Assembly (NCBI RefSeq): GCF_009712425.2
Contig: NZ_VCJR02000001.1
Location: forward strand, 810,001-874,000
Reading direction: 5' to 3'
Length of the DNA stretch: 64,000 nucleotides
Source of the DNA: Aquisalinus luteolus
GTDB taxonomy: Bacteria > Pseudomonadota > Alphaproteobacteria > Caulobacterales > Parvularculaceae
Part shown: positions 20,297 to 31,101 of the stretch, one piece after another
How the letters are laid out: every line of letters begins with the position of its first letter
Position numbering within the stretch: position 1 is the stretch's first letter
Notes under the pieces: generated by a model
What the model saw: only the letters and a program-made list of their open reading frames with translations
What the model was told of the DNA's origin: nothing
The model's database searches: none
Program-made: the position numbers and the translations under genes

Positions 20297-21322
20297 TTAT
20301 TTTACCGACAGCCGCCCGAGCCAGCGTTTGACCAGTTCTTTCGCTGCCCGGTCCGTCTCGCGAAGGGGCGAATAGCTCCAGTCGGCGAGCGGCAGGGATA
20401 CGGGCCGCGTAATCCCTTGTTTTTTCAGGCTGTCATGGAAACTGGCGAATTTCGTATTGCCCTTTTCCATGGGCAGGATGTGCACCGGCTTGCCGGTCGT
20501 GGCTGCCTCGGTGATCATGTTGGTTGATTCCTGCGTCACCAGGATGTGATCGGCAAGGCCCAGCATGCCGGCATAGGGATTGGCCAGCTCACCGATCTTG
20601 TCGCCCTGCCAGAAGAAGACATTGTCGAAACCGCCGAGTGCGTCGTGGATCAGCGTCTCGTTGACCTTTCCTGTGCGCCGCGAGGTGGTGATCATCACGC
20701 CCGCGCCATCCTCGGCAAGGGTTTTCAGGGTGTCGATGATGTTTTCGATCACAGCCGGTGTCATCCGAAAGGCCCGGCTGTTGCCGCCGATGAGCGCAGC
20801 GATGCGTGGCCGAGGCAGGTTAGGCAGGGCCTCTTCCAGCAATTTGGCATCTTCTGCCATGAGATTTGCGGTCAGGCGCGTCGGTGCGCCATGGATGGAA
20901 ATGACATTAGTGCCGGACACGCCGTCATGAAAGGGCGGTATGACGAGATCGAAGCCCTGAAGCGGCACACGCGGATCCTGCGTCTGGACGACATAGCTGC
21001 GGCGAGTCTGGTGAACGGCGACGGAATAGGGGACTGACAGGCGCCCGCAGCCGATCCACAGGTCAGGCCAGGGTTCTTCAAGGCCTTGGCCGTCAGGATT
21101 GTTATCTTCGTCGAGCACCTTATCGAGCTTGCCGAAAGGGCGGCTGGCCCAGAGCCGTTCCGGCATGGACCGCCAGGGCCACTTCACCGAGAGGCGCTTG
21201 ATGGAGATATCGAGCGGCACCAGTCGGCTCACGGCGTTCGCGAGGCCGAGGGCCTGGTTCTCGATGCCTGCCCGGCCGTCGGTGACGACCCAGCAGGTGC
21301 GCTTATTTTCGGTGTCGCTCAA
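20297..21322 (-). CDS. ELM1 / DUF1022 family protein
   Basis: 341 residues. The family pattern is visible: CWVVTDGRAGIENQALGLA at the N-terminus, LWIGCGRLSVPYSVAV, VQTQDPRVPLQGFDLVIPPFHDGV, then IAALIGGNSRAFRM and the late ILVTQESTNMITEAATTGKPVHILPME. The arrangement resembles a GT-B glycosyltransferase fold. Homologues include plant ELM1, implicated in mitochondrial fission, and many alphaproteobacterial proteins of unknown role. Start ATG 21322. Confidence 0.85.
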   Translation of the reverse strand: MSDTENKRTCWVVTDGRAGIENQALGLANAVSRLVPLDISIKRLSVKWPWRSMPERLWASRPFGKLDKVLDEDNNPDGQGLEEPWPDLWIGCGRLSVPYSVAVHQTRRSYVVQTQDPRVPLQGFDLVIPPFHDGVSGTNVISIHGAPTRLTANLMAEDAKLLEEALPNLPRPRIAALIGGNSRAFRMTPAVIENIIDTLKTLAEDGAGVMITTSRRTGKVNETLIHDALGGFDNVFFWQGDKIGELANPYAGMLGLADHILVTQESTNMITEAATTGKPVHILPMEKGNTKFASFHDSLKKQGITRPVSLPLADWSYSPLRETDRAAKELVKRWLGRLSVK

Positions 21323-21427
21323 ATCTGGTAGCGCTCCGCTTTGTTTTATCGGCGTAATATCAATTCATTAAGCATATGGGCGGTAGATCGCAATCTCTCG
21401 ATAAATGCTCTAAACAGGTAATCGGCC

Positions 21428-21898
21428 ATGATGTTCCGAACCCTTGCCATGTTAGTGATCCTCACCACGCTTGCCGCCTGCGCCAGCGGGCCGGGCAAGC
21501 GCGCCGCATCATCATTTACAAAACCGGTTGAAGGCCTGCAGACATCGGGCTTTTCAGGCGGTGGCATGGGCCGGCGCAAGCATGACGGGATCGACGTATC
21601 GGCCCCCTATGGTGCGCCGGTCGTCGCGGTGACGGATGGCCGGGTGATTGCTGCCGAAACATACGGTGCCTACGGCCTTATCGTCCGGCTCGACCATGGC
21701 GGTGGGTTGCGCAGCATGTATGCGCATCTGTCGGTCATCGATGTGCGCGTCGGCCATGAGGTGAAGGCGGGCCAGAAAATCGGCGAGATCGGAACGAGCG
21801 GCAACGCGACAGGCCCTCATCTGCATCTGGAGATGAGCCGGGATGGGGAGCTGCTCGATCCCGGCAAGTATTTCATCTATCAGGAATATCGCCGCTAG
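21428..21898 (+). CDS. M23 peptidase, LytM-domain lipoprotein
   Basis: 156 residues. Lipoprotein signal MMFRTLAMLVILTTLAAC, then a compact LytM domain: GRRKHDGIDVSAPYGAPVVA (His and Asp ligands), YGLIVRLDHGGGLRSMYAHL, and GPHLHLEMS (H-x-H). The complete metal set suggests an active peptidoglycan endopeptidase, not a degenerate LytM factor. There is no LysM or coiled coil, so it is the minimal form. The start may be ATG 21428 or 21431. Divergent from the ELM1 gene. Confidence 0.9.
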   Translation: MMFRTLAMLVILTTLAACASGPGKRAASSFTKPVEGLQTSGFSGGGMGRRKHDGIDVSAPYGAPVVAVTDGRVIAAETYGAYGLIVRLDHGGGLRSMYAHLSVIDVRVGHEVKAGQKIGEIGTSGNATGPHLHLEMSRDGELLDPGKYFIYQEYRR

Positions 21899-21904
21899 GC
21901 TTGT

Positions 21905-22489
21905 TCAGCTTGCATCCGGGCAGGTCTTGACCTCACGCGTCAGTCCGTCAACGTCATATTGCCGGGTGAGATCGAGATCTTTCGTCAGCACCATGAAGTC
22001 GGCGTCCGATTGCATCTGGATATAGCTGGAAACCCTGACCTGACCGAGCGGCTTGCCTTCCTCCAGGCAAGGCTGGACGGTCAGGCTCATTTCTCCCCGT
22101 ACTTCGCCCGGTGTTTCTGTCTTCCAGCGCTTTGCGGTGTTCTGAAACTGGCGGACCCGGCCGCGGTCCTTCTCGGCTATCCAGAAGGTCAGGATGCGGT
22201 GGCCGTCTTTTTGCTCTTTCTCCAGGCGCGGGCTGTCGATGATGTCGGTCTGGGCGAGGGTGAACTCCTCCGCGACGCGTTCCTTAGTCCTGTCCCGTTC
22301 AACCGACAGGGACATGGTCGCCTGTCCCGGGGCGATATTGTAATGCTCCGGCACACGTGCGGCGACACGAATCTCCGCCGGGTCCATGGACAATGGATCT
22401 GCATTGCGCATCTGCCACATGGTCGACAGCGGCATTGAGGTGCAGGCGGAGAGGGCGAAAAGCGACAGGGCAATAGCTAGAAATCTCAT
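21905..22489 (-). CDS. uncharacterised lipoprotein
   Basis: 194 residues. MRFLAIALSLFALSAC is a clear lipoprotein signal (lipobox LSAC). The mature protein starts TSMPLSTMWQMRNADPLSMDPAEIRVAARVPEHYN, with strand-rich polar sequence afterwards and a late CPD. I recognise no domain; the segment about MWQMRNADP..DPAEIRVA recurs in conserved alphaproteobacterial lipoproteins of unknown function. ATG 22489 begins the signal; the in-frame ATG at 22552 does not. It converges with the M23 gene (6-nt gap) and is divergent from the DUF2975 gene. Confidence 0.7.
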   Translation of the reverse strand: MRFLAIALSLFALSACTSMPLSTMWQMRNADPLSMDPAEIRVAARVPEHYNIAPGQATMSLSVERDRTKERVAEEFTLAQTDIIDSPRLEKEQKDGHRILTFWIAEKDRGRVRQFQNTAKRWKTETPGEVRGEMSLTVQPCLEEGKPLGQVRVSSYIQMQSDADFMVLTKDLDLTRQYDVDGLTREVKTCPDAS

Positions 22490-22503
22490 GGCAACATCCG
22501 TAA

Positions 22504-22532
22504 TTGACGATGAAAAATTATCGTAATACATT
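22504..22532 (+). promoter_or_regulatory. sigma-70 promoter of the DUF2975/HTH unit
   Basis: TTGACG (22504-22509), 17-bp spacer, TACATT (22527-22532), 32 bp before the DUF2975 start in an AT-rich gap. Confidence 0.6.
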
Positions 22533-22563
22533 AAGTTATGATTGCAACACAAATGAGTCTTTC

Positions 22564-23097
22564 ATGTTGAAAAAACGCACCATCTTTCTCAGTGCCGTGA
22601 TGAAATGGGTTATCGTCGGGTTGATCGGATCCATTGTCGCCGCGACAATCTGGGTCGCTTTCAATCCGGAAATCGTCATCGCCGAGCTGGCGCGCGAGAT
22701 GGCCAGTCTCGATGTGCCTGCCAATATCGGTATGACCAAGCGTGCAATGATTGGCCTGCTGACGGTCCCCGCCATGGCGGTATGGCTGATGATCCTGCTC
22801 AACCTTCACCGGTTGTTTGCAAATTTTGCCCGCGAGAGGGTCTTCCATCAACAGACGGTCGCGGCGGTCCGGCGGGCCGGGTTCTGGCTGATGGTGCTTG
22901 TCGTCGTCCAGTTCTTCGCGTCGATAGCGTCCAGCCTGGCGCTGACCTATGATTTCGGTCCGGGCGAGCGGACACTGGCCATCACTTTCACCTCGCAGCA
23001 TTTCATCCTGCTCTCGATCGGTTTCGTTCTCCTGCTGATGGGCGTTGCCATGGACGAAGGGTTGAAGCTCGATGATGAAAACAGGCAGATCGTGTAA
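22564..23097 (+). CDS. DUF2975 membrane protein
   Basis: 177 residues, four predicted membrane helices: VMKWVIVGLIGSIVAATIWVAF, IGLLTVPAMAVWLMILLNLHRLF, FWLMVLVVVQFFASIASSLAL, ILLSIGFVLLLMGVAM, ending DEGLKLDDENRQIV. This late D-E-x-x-L-x-D-x-N motif is typical of DUF2975. The family is almost always followed by a small Xre-type regulator, as here, with stop and start overlapping (TAATG at 23095-23099). The role is unknown; membrane sensing with the regulator as partner is inferred. ATG 22564 is used because the upstream codons encode no membrane protein sequence. Confidence 0.88.
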   Translation: MLKKRTIFLSAVMKWVIVGLIGSIVAATIWVAFNPEIVIAELAREMASLDVPANIGMTKRAMIGLLTVPAMAVWLMILLNLHRLFANFARERVFHQQTVAAVRRAGFWLMVLVVVQFFASIASSLALTYDFGPGERTLAITFTSQHFILLSIGFVLLLMGVAMDEGLKLDDENRQIV

Positions 23098-23300
23098 TGG
23101 CGATTGTTGTCAGGCTCGACGTCATGCTGGCGCTCAGGAAGATGAAGGCCAGGGACCTGGCCGAGCAGATCGGCATTACCGAACAGAATGTGTCGCTGCT
23201 CAGGCAGGGCAAGGTGAAAGGCGTGCGATTCGAAACGCTCGACCGCATATGCGAGGTGCTGGAGTGCAAGCCCGGCGATATTCTGGACAGGGAGGAATGA
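23097..23300 (+). CDS. Xre/Cro-type HTH regulator (DUF2975 partner)
   Basis: 67-residue single-domain helix-turn-helix protein: LDVMLALRKMKARDLAEQIGITEQNVSLLRQGKVKGVRFETLDRICEVLECKPGDIL. This matches the YozG-like subgroup that accompanies DUF2975 proteins. It has no other domain. It is translationally coupled to the upstream gene and 1 nt separates its stop from the small lipoprotein ATG. It probably controls its own unit. Confidence 0.93.
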   Translation: MAIVVRLDVMLALRKMKARDLAEQIGITEQNVSLLRQGKVKGVRFETLDRICEVLECKPGDILDREE

Positions 23301-23301
23301 G

Positions 23302-23463
23302 ATGAAACTGGTATTTGCAAGCGTGATCTTGGCTATGGGGCTATCTGCCTGCGAGAGCTTCACGCCGTATGATTATGATGATCCCAGCAACAAGCGCGAG
23401 CAGGAAAGAAAGGACTGCGACCGCGATCCCTATCAGGATCAGTGCCAGCCGGGTTCTTTCTAG
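23302..23463 (+). CDS. small lipoprotein, 53 residues
   Basis: Begins ATG 23302 with GGGAGG 7 nt upstream, inside the end of the HTH gene. The product has a lipoprotein signal (MKLVFASVILAMGLSAC, lipobox LSAC) and a short, highly charged mature part with two more cysteines and a YDYDDP segment. It is the third gene of the DUF2975/HTH unit. Third-position G+C is about 64 percent, as expected for coding sequence here. A 42-codon frame runs on the opposite strand (23341-23469) and encodes a hydrophobic helix, but antisense of charged codons gives hydrophobic codons, so the plus-strand reading is preferred. Confidence 0.6.
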   Translation: MKLVFASVILAMGLSACESFTPYDYDDPSNKREQERKDCDRDPYQDQCQPGSF

Positions 23464-23542
23464 CCCCATTGGCTCTCCCCTGAACGGGTGGTTGAGAATG
23501 ATCACCATGGGTTCTAGTCTTTTTTGAAAGGGGAGAATGAGC

Positions 23543-24583
23543 ATGATCCGATTAGCATTGAGCTGCCTTGCCGCCACTATTTTTCTTGGCGCGACAGCGA
23601 GGGCTGAAATACCGCAAACACACTGGCCTTTTCCATGGCCCGATATCGCCTTGCCCATGGAAAACGGTGCAAAGCTGTTTCATCAGTCCGGTATTGTAGG
23701 GCCTGAATCCGAAGATGGCTGGTACCTGACTGTCTCCGAGGAAAAAATGAAAGGGACCCTGGAAGAGGAAAAAGAGCTTCTGATCGCCTCAGGTGACGAG
23801 TTTCCCGATTACAGGCTGGGTGAGGTCAGGGACATGGAGATCGGCGGTGTCATGGGGATCACGGCAGAGTATTTCGACCCGCAGCACAATGCCAGTGCAA
23901 TTGGCTACTGGGTGCCAAACCGCCTCAACTATCTTGTGCGGATCGATTTTTTCTTTCCGAACGACACGCCCGTCGCCCGCGCAGCGGCAAAGCGGGTGAT
24001 CGATGGATTATACCATCTTGAAAAAGGAGAGAGCGGCTTTGAGAAAAACCCGTTCCGCTTCGAGTCCGAGTTTCGTATCGGCGATCCGGCGGAATTCTTC
24101 GGCAATGGCTGGGAAGTCCACATGTATCAGTATGATCACGACGGGTCCAAGGGCGTCAATTACCTGATCCAGCGTAAGCTGGAGGTTGAGGGCGCCCGGA
24201 AAATCGTCTCCCAGGGGAAAGTCCGTATGCTTCCGGTTACGGATGAGAATAGAGAGGAGCTGACAGGTGAGGCTGACTGCATGACAGACACGCAATATCG
24301 TACTGCCGATTATGGCTGGTATCGCATCACCTGCAAGGAACACAATATCACGACCGAAGGACGCGATTGGCGCGGCATCATGTATGCGTCAATGAAGAAT
24401 AACGAGGAGGTCTTTAAGGACCATTATCGTATGCGCCAGGTCATCGGCGACAGGGTGCTGGAAGTCTATGTCGAGTGCTACGACACAGACGAGGACTCTG
24501 ATTGCTTCGATCAGGCTGCTGTCATGGCCTACAAGGGCATCAGGCTTAATCCGACCCCGACACTGGGGAATGCCGCGCAATAA
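23543..24583 (+). CDS. uncharacterised secreted protein
   Basis: 346 residues with a signal peptide (MIRLALSCLAATIFLGATARAE, likely cut after ARA). The mature part has aromatic-rich strands (THWPFPWPDIALPM, GYWVPNRLNYLVRIDFFFPND, YGWYRITCKEHNITTEGRDW) and four cysteines in the last third that could form disulfides. I recognise no family; the fold seems to be two similar alpha/beta halves (residues 25-160 and 175-330). ATG 23543 is preferred over ATG 23537 because AGGGGAG sits 7 nt upstream. It ends at a good terminator. Confidence 0.7.
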   Translation: MIRLALSCLAATIFLGATARAEIPQTHWPFPWPDIALPMENGAKLFHQSGIVGPESEDGWYLTVSEEKMKGTLEEEKELLIASGDEFPDYRLGEVRDMEIGGVMGITAEYFDPQHNASAIGYWVPNRLNYLVRIDFFFPNDTPVARAAAKRVIDGLYHLEKGESGFEKNPFRFESEFRIGDPAEFFGNGWEVHMYQYDHDGSKGVNYLIQRKLEVEGARKIVSQGKVRMLPVTDENREELTGEADCMTDTQYRTADYGWYRITCKEHNITTEGRDWRGIMYASMKNNEEVFKDHYRMRQVIGDRVLEVYVECYDTDEDSDCFDQAAVMAYKGIRLNPTPTLGNAAQ

Positions 24584-24585
24584 AA

Positions 24586-24612
24586 AACCCGGCCGATAGG
24601 GCCGGGCTTTTG
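24586..24612 (+). terminator. Rho-independent terminator, convergent with greA
   Basis: CCCGGCC-GATAG-GGCCGGG with AAAAAA upstream and CTTTTG downstream; can act in both directions, serving greA as well. Confidence 0.85.
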
Positions 24613-24635
24613 ACTAACTTAATTCTTGCGGCGGT

Positions 24636-25109
24636 CTATTTGTATTCCACCTTGAGGATCTCATAGGCGCGGGCACCGCCGGGTGCTGCGACCTCGATCG
24701 AATCGCCTTCTTCCTTGCCGATCAGGGCGCGGGAGATGGGCGAGGAGAGGGAGATCTTGCCGGCGGCAAGGTCGGCCTCGATGTCGCCGACGATCTGGTA
24801 GACCTTCTCTTCATCCGTATCCTCGTCGACCACGGTCACCGTGGCGCCGAACTTCACGGTCGTGCCGTTCAGCTTGGACACATCGATCACCTGGGCGCGG
24901 GTATACTTGTCCTCCAGGTCGAGGATCTGGCCCTCGATCAGGCTCTGGCGCTCCTTGGCGGCGTGATATTCGGCGTTCTCCGACAGGTCGCCATGGGCGC
25001 GCGCTTCGGAAATCGCCTGAATGACGGCCGGTCGCTCCTGGGACTTCAGCCGCTTGATCTCGGCTTCCAGTTTCGAATACCCCTCGGCGGTCATGGGGAT
25101 CTTTTCCAT
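24636..25109 (-). CDS. greA: transcription elongation factor GreA
   Basis: 157 residues, the standard length. The N-terminal coiled coil [19 protein letters not shown] leads to the acidic tip [20 protein letters not shown] that reaches into the RNA polymerase secondary channel and promotes transcript cleavage; the C-terminal FKBP-like domain ends [19 protein letters not shown]. Start ATG 25109. It lies downstream of carB on the same strand, a frequent alphaproteobacterial order, but a hairpin separates them, so greA likely has its own promoter as well. Confidence 0.97.
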   Translation of the reverse strand: MEKIPMTAEGYSKLEAEIKRLKSQERPAVIQAISEARAHGDLSENAEYHAAKERQSLIEGQILDLEDKYTRAQVIDVSKLNGTTVKFGATVTVVDEDTDEEKVYQIVGDIEADLAAGKISLSSPISRALIGKEEGDSIEVAAPGGARAYEILKVEYK

Positions 25110-25129
25110 GTCGGCTCCGTCTCCTTCGG

Positions 25130-25165
25130 AAAATAATAAAGGCCCGCACCGTTCATGGTGCGGGC
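25130..25165 (-). terminator. terminator of carB
   Basis: On the minus strand GCCCGCACC-N6-GGTGCGGGC is followed by CTTTATTATTTT. It lies 20 nt after the carB stop and before the greA start. Confidence 0.85.
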
Positions 25166-25185
25166 GTCATGTAATCGTTTCGCGA

Positions 25186-28485
<3,300 letters not shown>

Positions 28486-28626
28486 TCGTTCGTCACGACC
28501 TTCGAAGCTGCACGCAAATTGCGGCAGGTTTAGTCCCGCAGTCCCGAGTCTTCAAGCCTTAATACCCTTCAGGAACAGCAAATATCACGAGGCTTCCCGG
28601 AGCCGTTTAAACCCGCCCAAAAGAGC

Positions 28627-28673
28627 TTGACGTGAAACCCTATGGTTTCCTATAAATGAAACCGAAAGGTTTC
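28627..28673 (+). promoter_or_regulatory. promoter with two identical operators for the ArsR/SRPBCC unit
   Basis: TTGACG (28627-28632), 18-bp spacer, TATAAA (28651-28656). Two copies of the dyad GAAACC-N4-GGTTTC sit at 28634-28649 (between -35 and -10) and 28658-28673 (just after -10), 24 bp apart, close to two helical turns. The last ends 5 bp before the ArsR start codon, so transcription may give a very short leader. Strongly suggests autorepression by the ArsR protein. Confidence 0.85.
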
Positions 28674-28678
28674 GTATT

Positions 28679-29014
28679 ATGGATGCTCAAACCACACATG
28701 ACCCAACGCAGGGCGTCTTCCGGGCGCTCGCCGATCCGACGAGACGTGCAATCCTGCAGCAGCTCGCGCAGGGGCCGCGCGGCGTGAATGCGCTGGCGCA
28801 GGGCTTCGAGATGACCCGGCCTGCCGTCGCCAAACATTTGAAAATTCTGGAAGAAGGAAGGCTGATCACGGTCGAGCAGCGCGGCCGCGAACGGCTCAAT
28901 CACCTGCAGCCTGAAATGCTGGCGGTGGCCCAGCGCTGGCTCGGCTTCTTCGAGGCCTTCTGGGACGACAAGCTCGCAGACCTGAAACGTGAAGTGGAGA
29001 GAGATGATGACTAA
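28679..29014 (+). CDS. ArsR-family winged-helix regulator
   Basis: 111 residues: QGVFRALADPTRRAILQQLAQGPRGVNALAQGFEMTRPAVAKHLKILEEGRLI, then VEQRGRERLNHL and a helical end WLGFFEAFWDDKLADLK. This is the SdpR/YgaV-like subgroup, which has no cysteine metal site and usually pairs with an SRPBCC protein. Its first codon lies 23 bp after the -10 element. The stop overlaps the start of the SRPBCC gene. It most likely binds the two GAAACC-N4-GGTTTC sites in front of it. Confidence 0.93.
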   Translation: MDAQTTHDPTQGVFRALADPTRRAILQQLAQGPRGVNALAQGFEMTRPAVAKHLKILEEGRLITVEQRGRERLNHLQPEMLAVAQRWLGFFEAFWDDKLADLKREVERDDD

Positions 29015-29447
29015 AGAAATGACCATCACCAAGACGCTGTTCCTGAAAGCCTCGCCCGAACGGGTCTGGCGATTCCTGACGAAGAAGGACCTGCTCGCGA
29101 CCTGGTTCATGGCGGGCGGGGAGGATGTCGTTGCGGGCGGCGACTGGATCACCGTCACCAATTCCGAAGGCAAGGAAGGCCAGCCCGTCTGCACGGGCAA
29201 GGTGAAGGAATTCACGCCCCCAGCAGGCGGCAAGGACGGCAGGCTGGTTCACACCTTCACCCACAAATATCTGGAGGGCGTCGAGACGCTGTGCACTTGG
29301 ACGCTGGTCGGCGTCGAGGGTGGTACGATCCTGACACTGGTTCATTCCGGCTTTGAAGAAGTTGCAGAGAACCCGTTCGCCATGGCCGTCGATCACGACA
29401 AGGGCTGGGACGAGCACTTTATCCGCCTGCGGTTCGTTGCCGGGTAA
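29004..29447 (+). CDS. SRPBCC (AHSA1-like) domain protein
   Basis: 147 residues. The AHSA1/START-like pattern is clear: TKTLFLKASPERVWRFLTKKDLLATWFMAG, VKEFTPPAGG, LEGVETLCTWTLVGVEGGTILTLVHSGFE, and the late KGWDEHFIRLR. The fold binds a small hydrophobic ligand in a deep cavity, but no ligand is known for these ArsR partners. ATG 29004 overlaps the ArsR stop; GGAGAG is just upstream. Coexpression with the regulator suggests it handles the compound that the regulator responds to. Confidence 0.9.
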   Translation: MMTKEMTITKTLFLKASPERVWRFLTKKDLLATWFMAGGEDVVAGGDWITVTNSEGKEGQPVCTGKVKEFTPPAGGKDGRLVHTFTHKYLEGVETLCTWTLVGVEGGTILTLVHSGFEEVAENPFAMAVDHDKGWDEHFIRLRFVAG

Positions 29448-29463
29448 AACTTATCCCGTCAAC

Positions 29464-30966
29464 CTAACCAAGCGCTTCGCGAACTTTCGGCAGGATGCGG
29501 CGGGAAACCGGCACCGGATCGCCGACTGACATTTCAAGGTCGCCGGTTCCGGCCGGCGACCGCTGCAACGCCGTCACATAGCCGATATTGACGATGTGGG
29601 AGCGATGCACGCGCAGGAACTGCGAGGGCAATGTCTCTTCGAGTTCATTCAGGCTGCCGCTGTGCAGCTGCGTCGTGCCATCGGCGAGGAACAGCTCGAC
29701 ATAATCCCCGGCGCCGGAACAGCGCACCAGCGACTGGGCGGGCAGGCGTTCCACTTTGCCGGGGCTCTTGAAGCTCAGCACCTGCGGGGCGCTGCGTTCG
29801 CGCGCCTGGTCCAGCGCCAGCTCCAGCTTGCGGGCGGTTTCGGCTTCGCGCAGGCGCAGCTGCCGCTCCCGCGCCATCGCCCGGGCCTGCTGCACGAAGA
29901 GGAAGAGGATCAGCCCGGCCATGGCGAAATAGAAGAAATTGTCGAGAAACCGTCCTTCGCCTAGCAGGATCAACGCGAGGAAAGCGACAAGGGCCAGCAC
30001 GTGGCCATAGGCTTTGGGTTTTTTCCGGATCATGCTGATGACGGACAGGCCGAGGCTGGCCATCGTAAAGACCATGATCGCCACCAGCGCTTTGTGGTCA
30101 AAGCCCGGGAGGATGAAGATCAGGATGAGGGCGAGGGTCGCGCCGCCTGCTGTCCACAGGGCCATACCGCGGAGATTGGTGAAGCGCGCCGACACGAGCA
30201 GTGCCAGGCACAGCCCGAACAGGAAAGAGAAGGCGATGATCAGCACCAGTCGCACATCCTGCCACGGATAGGTGTAGGCAATCAGGCCGCGCGAGGCTTC
30301 GACCAGCAATTGCCCGGTGACGCTGGCGGTCAGCACCATCAGAACGAGATAGGGCCATTGCCGCCCCTCGCTGAAGAACAGTACCCCGAAATAGAATATC
30401 GCAACGATAAACGCCCCGAGGGTCAGTAGTGACAGCATATAGCCGTCGAGAACGATCGCCTGCGGTGAGTGATAGTCGCCGATGACGGCGGTGTGCAGCG
30501 GGCTGTTCAGGTGGATCAGGCTGTGATGGCCAGACAGCAGCAGGACGATTTCGTTCTCACCCTTGCGCAGTAGCCGCTGGGGCAGGGGAAAGACCGTGTC
30601 CATCGCACCGGCGATCTCGTTTTCCCTGTCAAAGCCGGGTGTACCATTGCTGCCGACGGCCTCGCCATTCAGCCATACCCGGCTTGATGCCTTGCCGAAG
30701 AGATAGAAGCCGAGCGGCACATCAGGCACGCCGCTTTCCGGCAGCTGGAACGTCATCCGGACCCATAGGGTCTGTTTCTGGGTATCGACATTCCAGATGT
30801 CGGTCTCGCGGCATCCCCTGTCCGAAAAATCCGGATGGTTCTCCAGCGACGAGGCTGGGCAGACGGTCACGGTTTCCGATGGCCACAGCACGGTCTCCTG
30901 CGCCGTCGCGATAGATGGCAGGGCAAGCAGCAGGCGGCAGAAGAAGAGAAATCGGTGAGCGGTCAT
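29464..30966 (-). CDS. membrane-bound LytTR-domain transcription regulator
   Basis: 500 residues. Signal peptide, then a periplasmic domain with WVRMTFQLPESGVPDVPLGFYLFGKASSRVWLNGEAVG (jelly-roll, 7TMR-DISM-like), about seven membrane helices (residues 170-365, e.g. LSLLTLGAFIVAIFYFGVLFF), a short coiled coil (LREAETARKLELALDQARE), and a C-terminal LytTR DNA-binding domain (RCSGAGDYVELFLADG...FLRVHRSHIVNIGYV). A single protein thus senses outside and binds DNA inside, without a kinase. Divergent from the secreted hydrolase, which it may control. Confidence 0.88.
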   Translation of the reverse strand: MTAHRFLFFCRLLLALPSIATAQETVLWPSETVTVCPASSLENHPDFSDRGCRETDIWNVDTQKQTLWVRMTFQLPESGVPDVPLGFYLFGKASSRVWLNGEAVGSNGTPGFDRENEIAGAMDTVFPLPQRLLRKGENEIVLLLSGHHSLIHLNSPLHTAVIGDYHSPQAIVLDGYMLSLLTLGAFIVAIFYFGVLFFSEGRQWPYLVLMVLTASVTGQLLVEASRGLIAYTYPWQDVRLVLIIAFSFLFGLCLALLVSARFTNLRGMALWTAGGATLALILIFILPGFDHKALVAIMVFTMASLGLSVISMIRKKPKAYGHVLALVAFLALILLGEGRFLDNFFYFAMAGLILFLFVQQARAMARERQLRLREAETARKLELALDQARERSAPQVLSFKSPGKVERLPAQSLVRCSGAGDYVELFLADGTTQLHSGSLNELEETLPSQFLRVHRSHIVNIGYVTALQRSPAGTGDLEMSVGDPVPVSRRILPKVREALG

Positions 30967-31101
30967 GAGGCAAGGGTAAGCGGTTAGCCGATTCCCGGCA
31001 AAGCCGTTGGCAGGGATTACGGTGCCGCCGACAGAATTTGGGCGGTTCTGGCCCGTGGGACGCGGGAAGATGAGGCAATCACACTTCAGAAGGAGCCTCC
31101 G

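Noticed and set aside
23341-23469. 42-codon minus-strand frame for a single-helix membrane protein
   Set aside because: Not listed as a gene because it is fully antisense to a better lipoprotein candidate and has lower third-position GC; kept as a finding because of its ribosome site.
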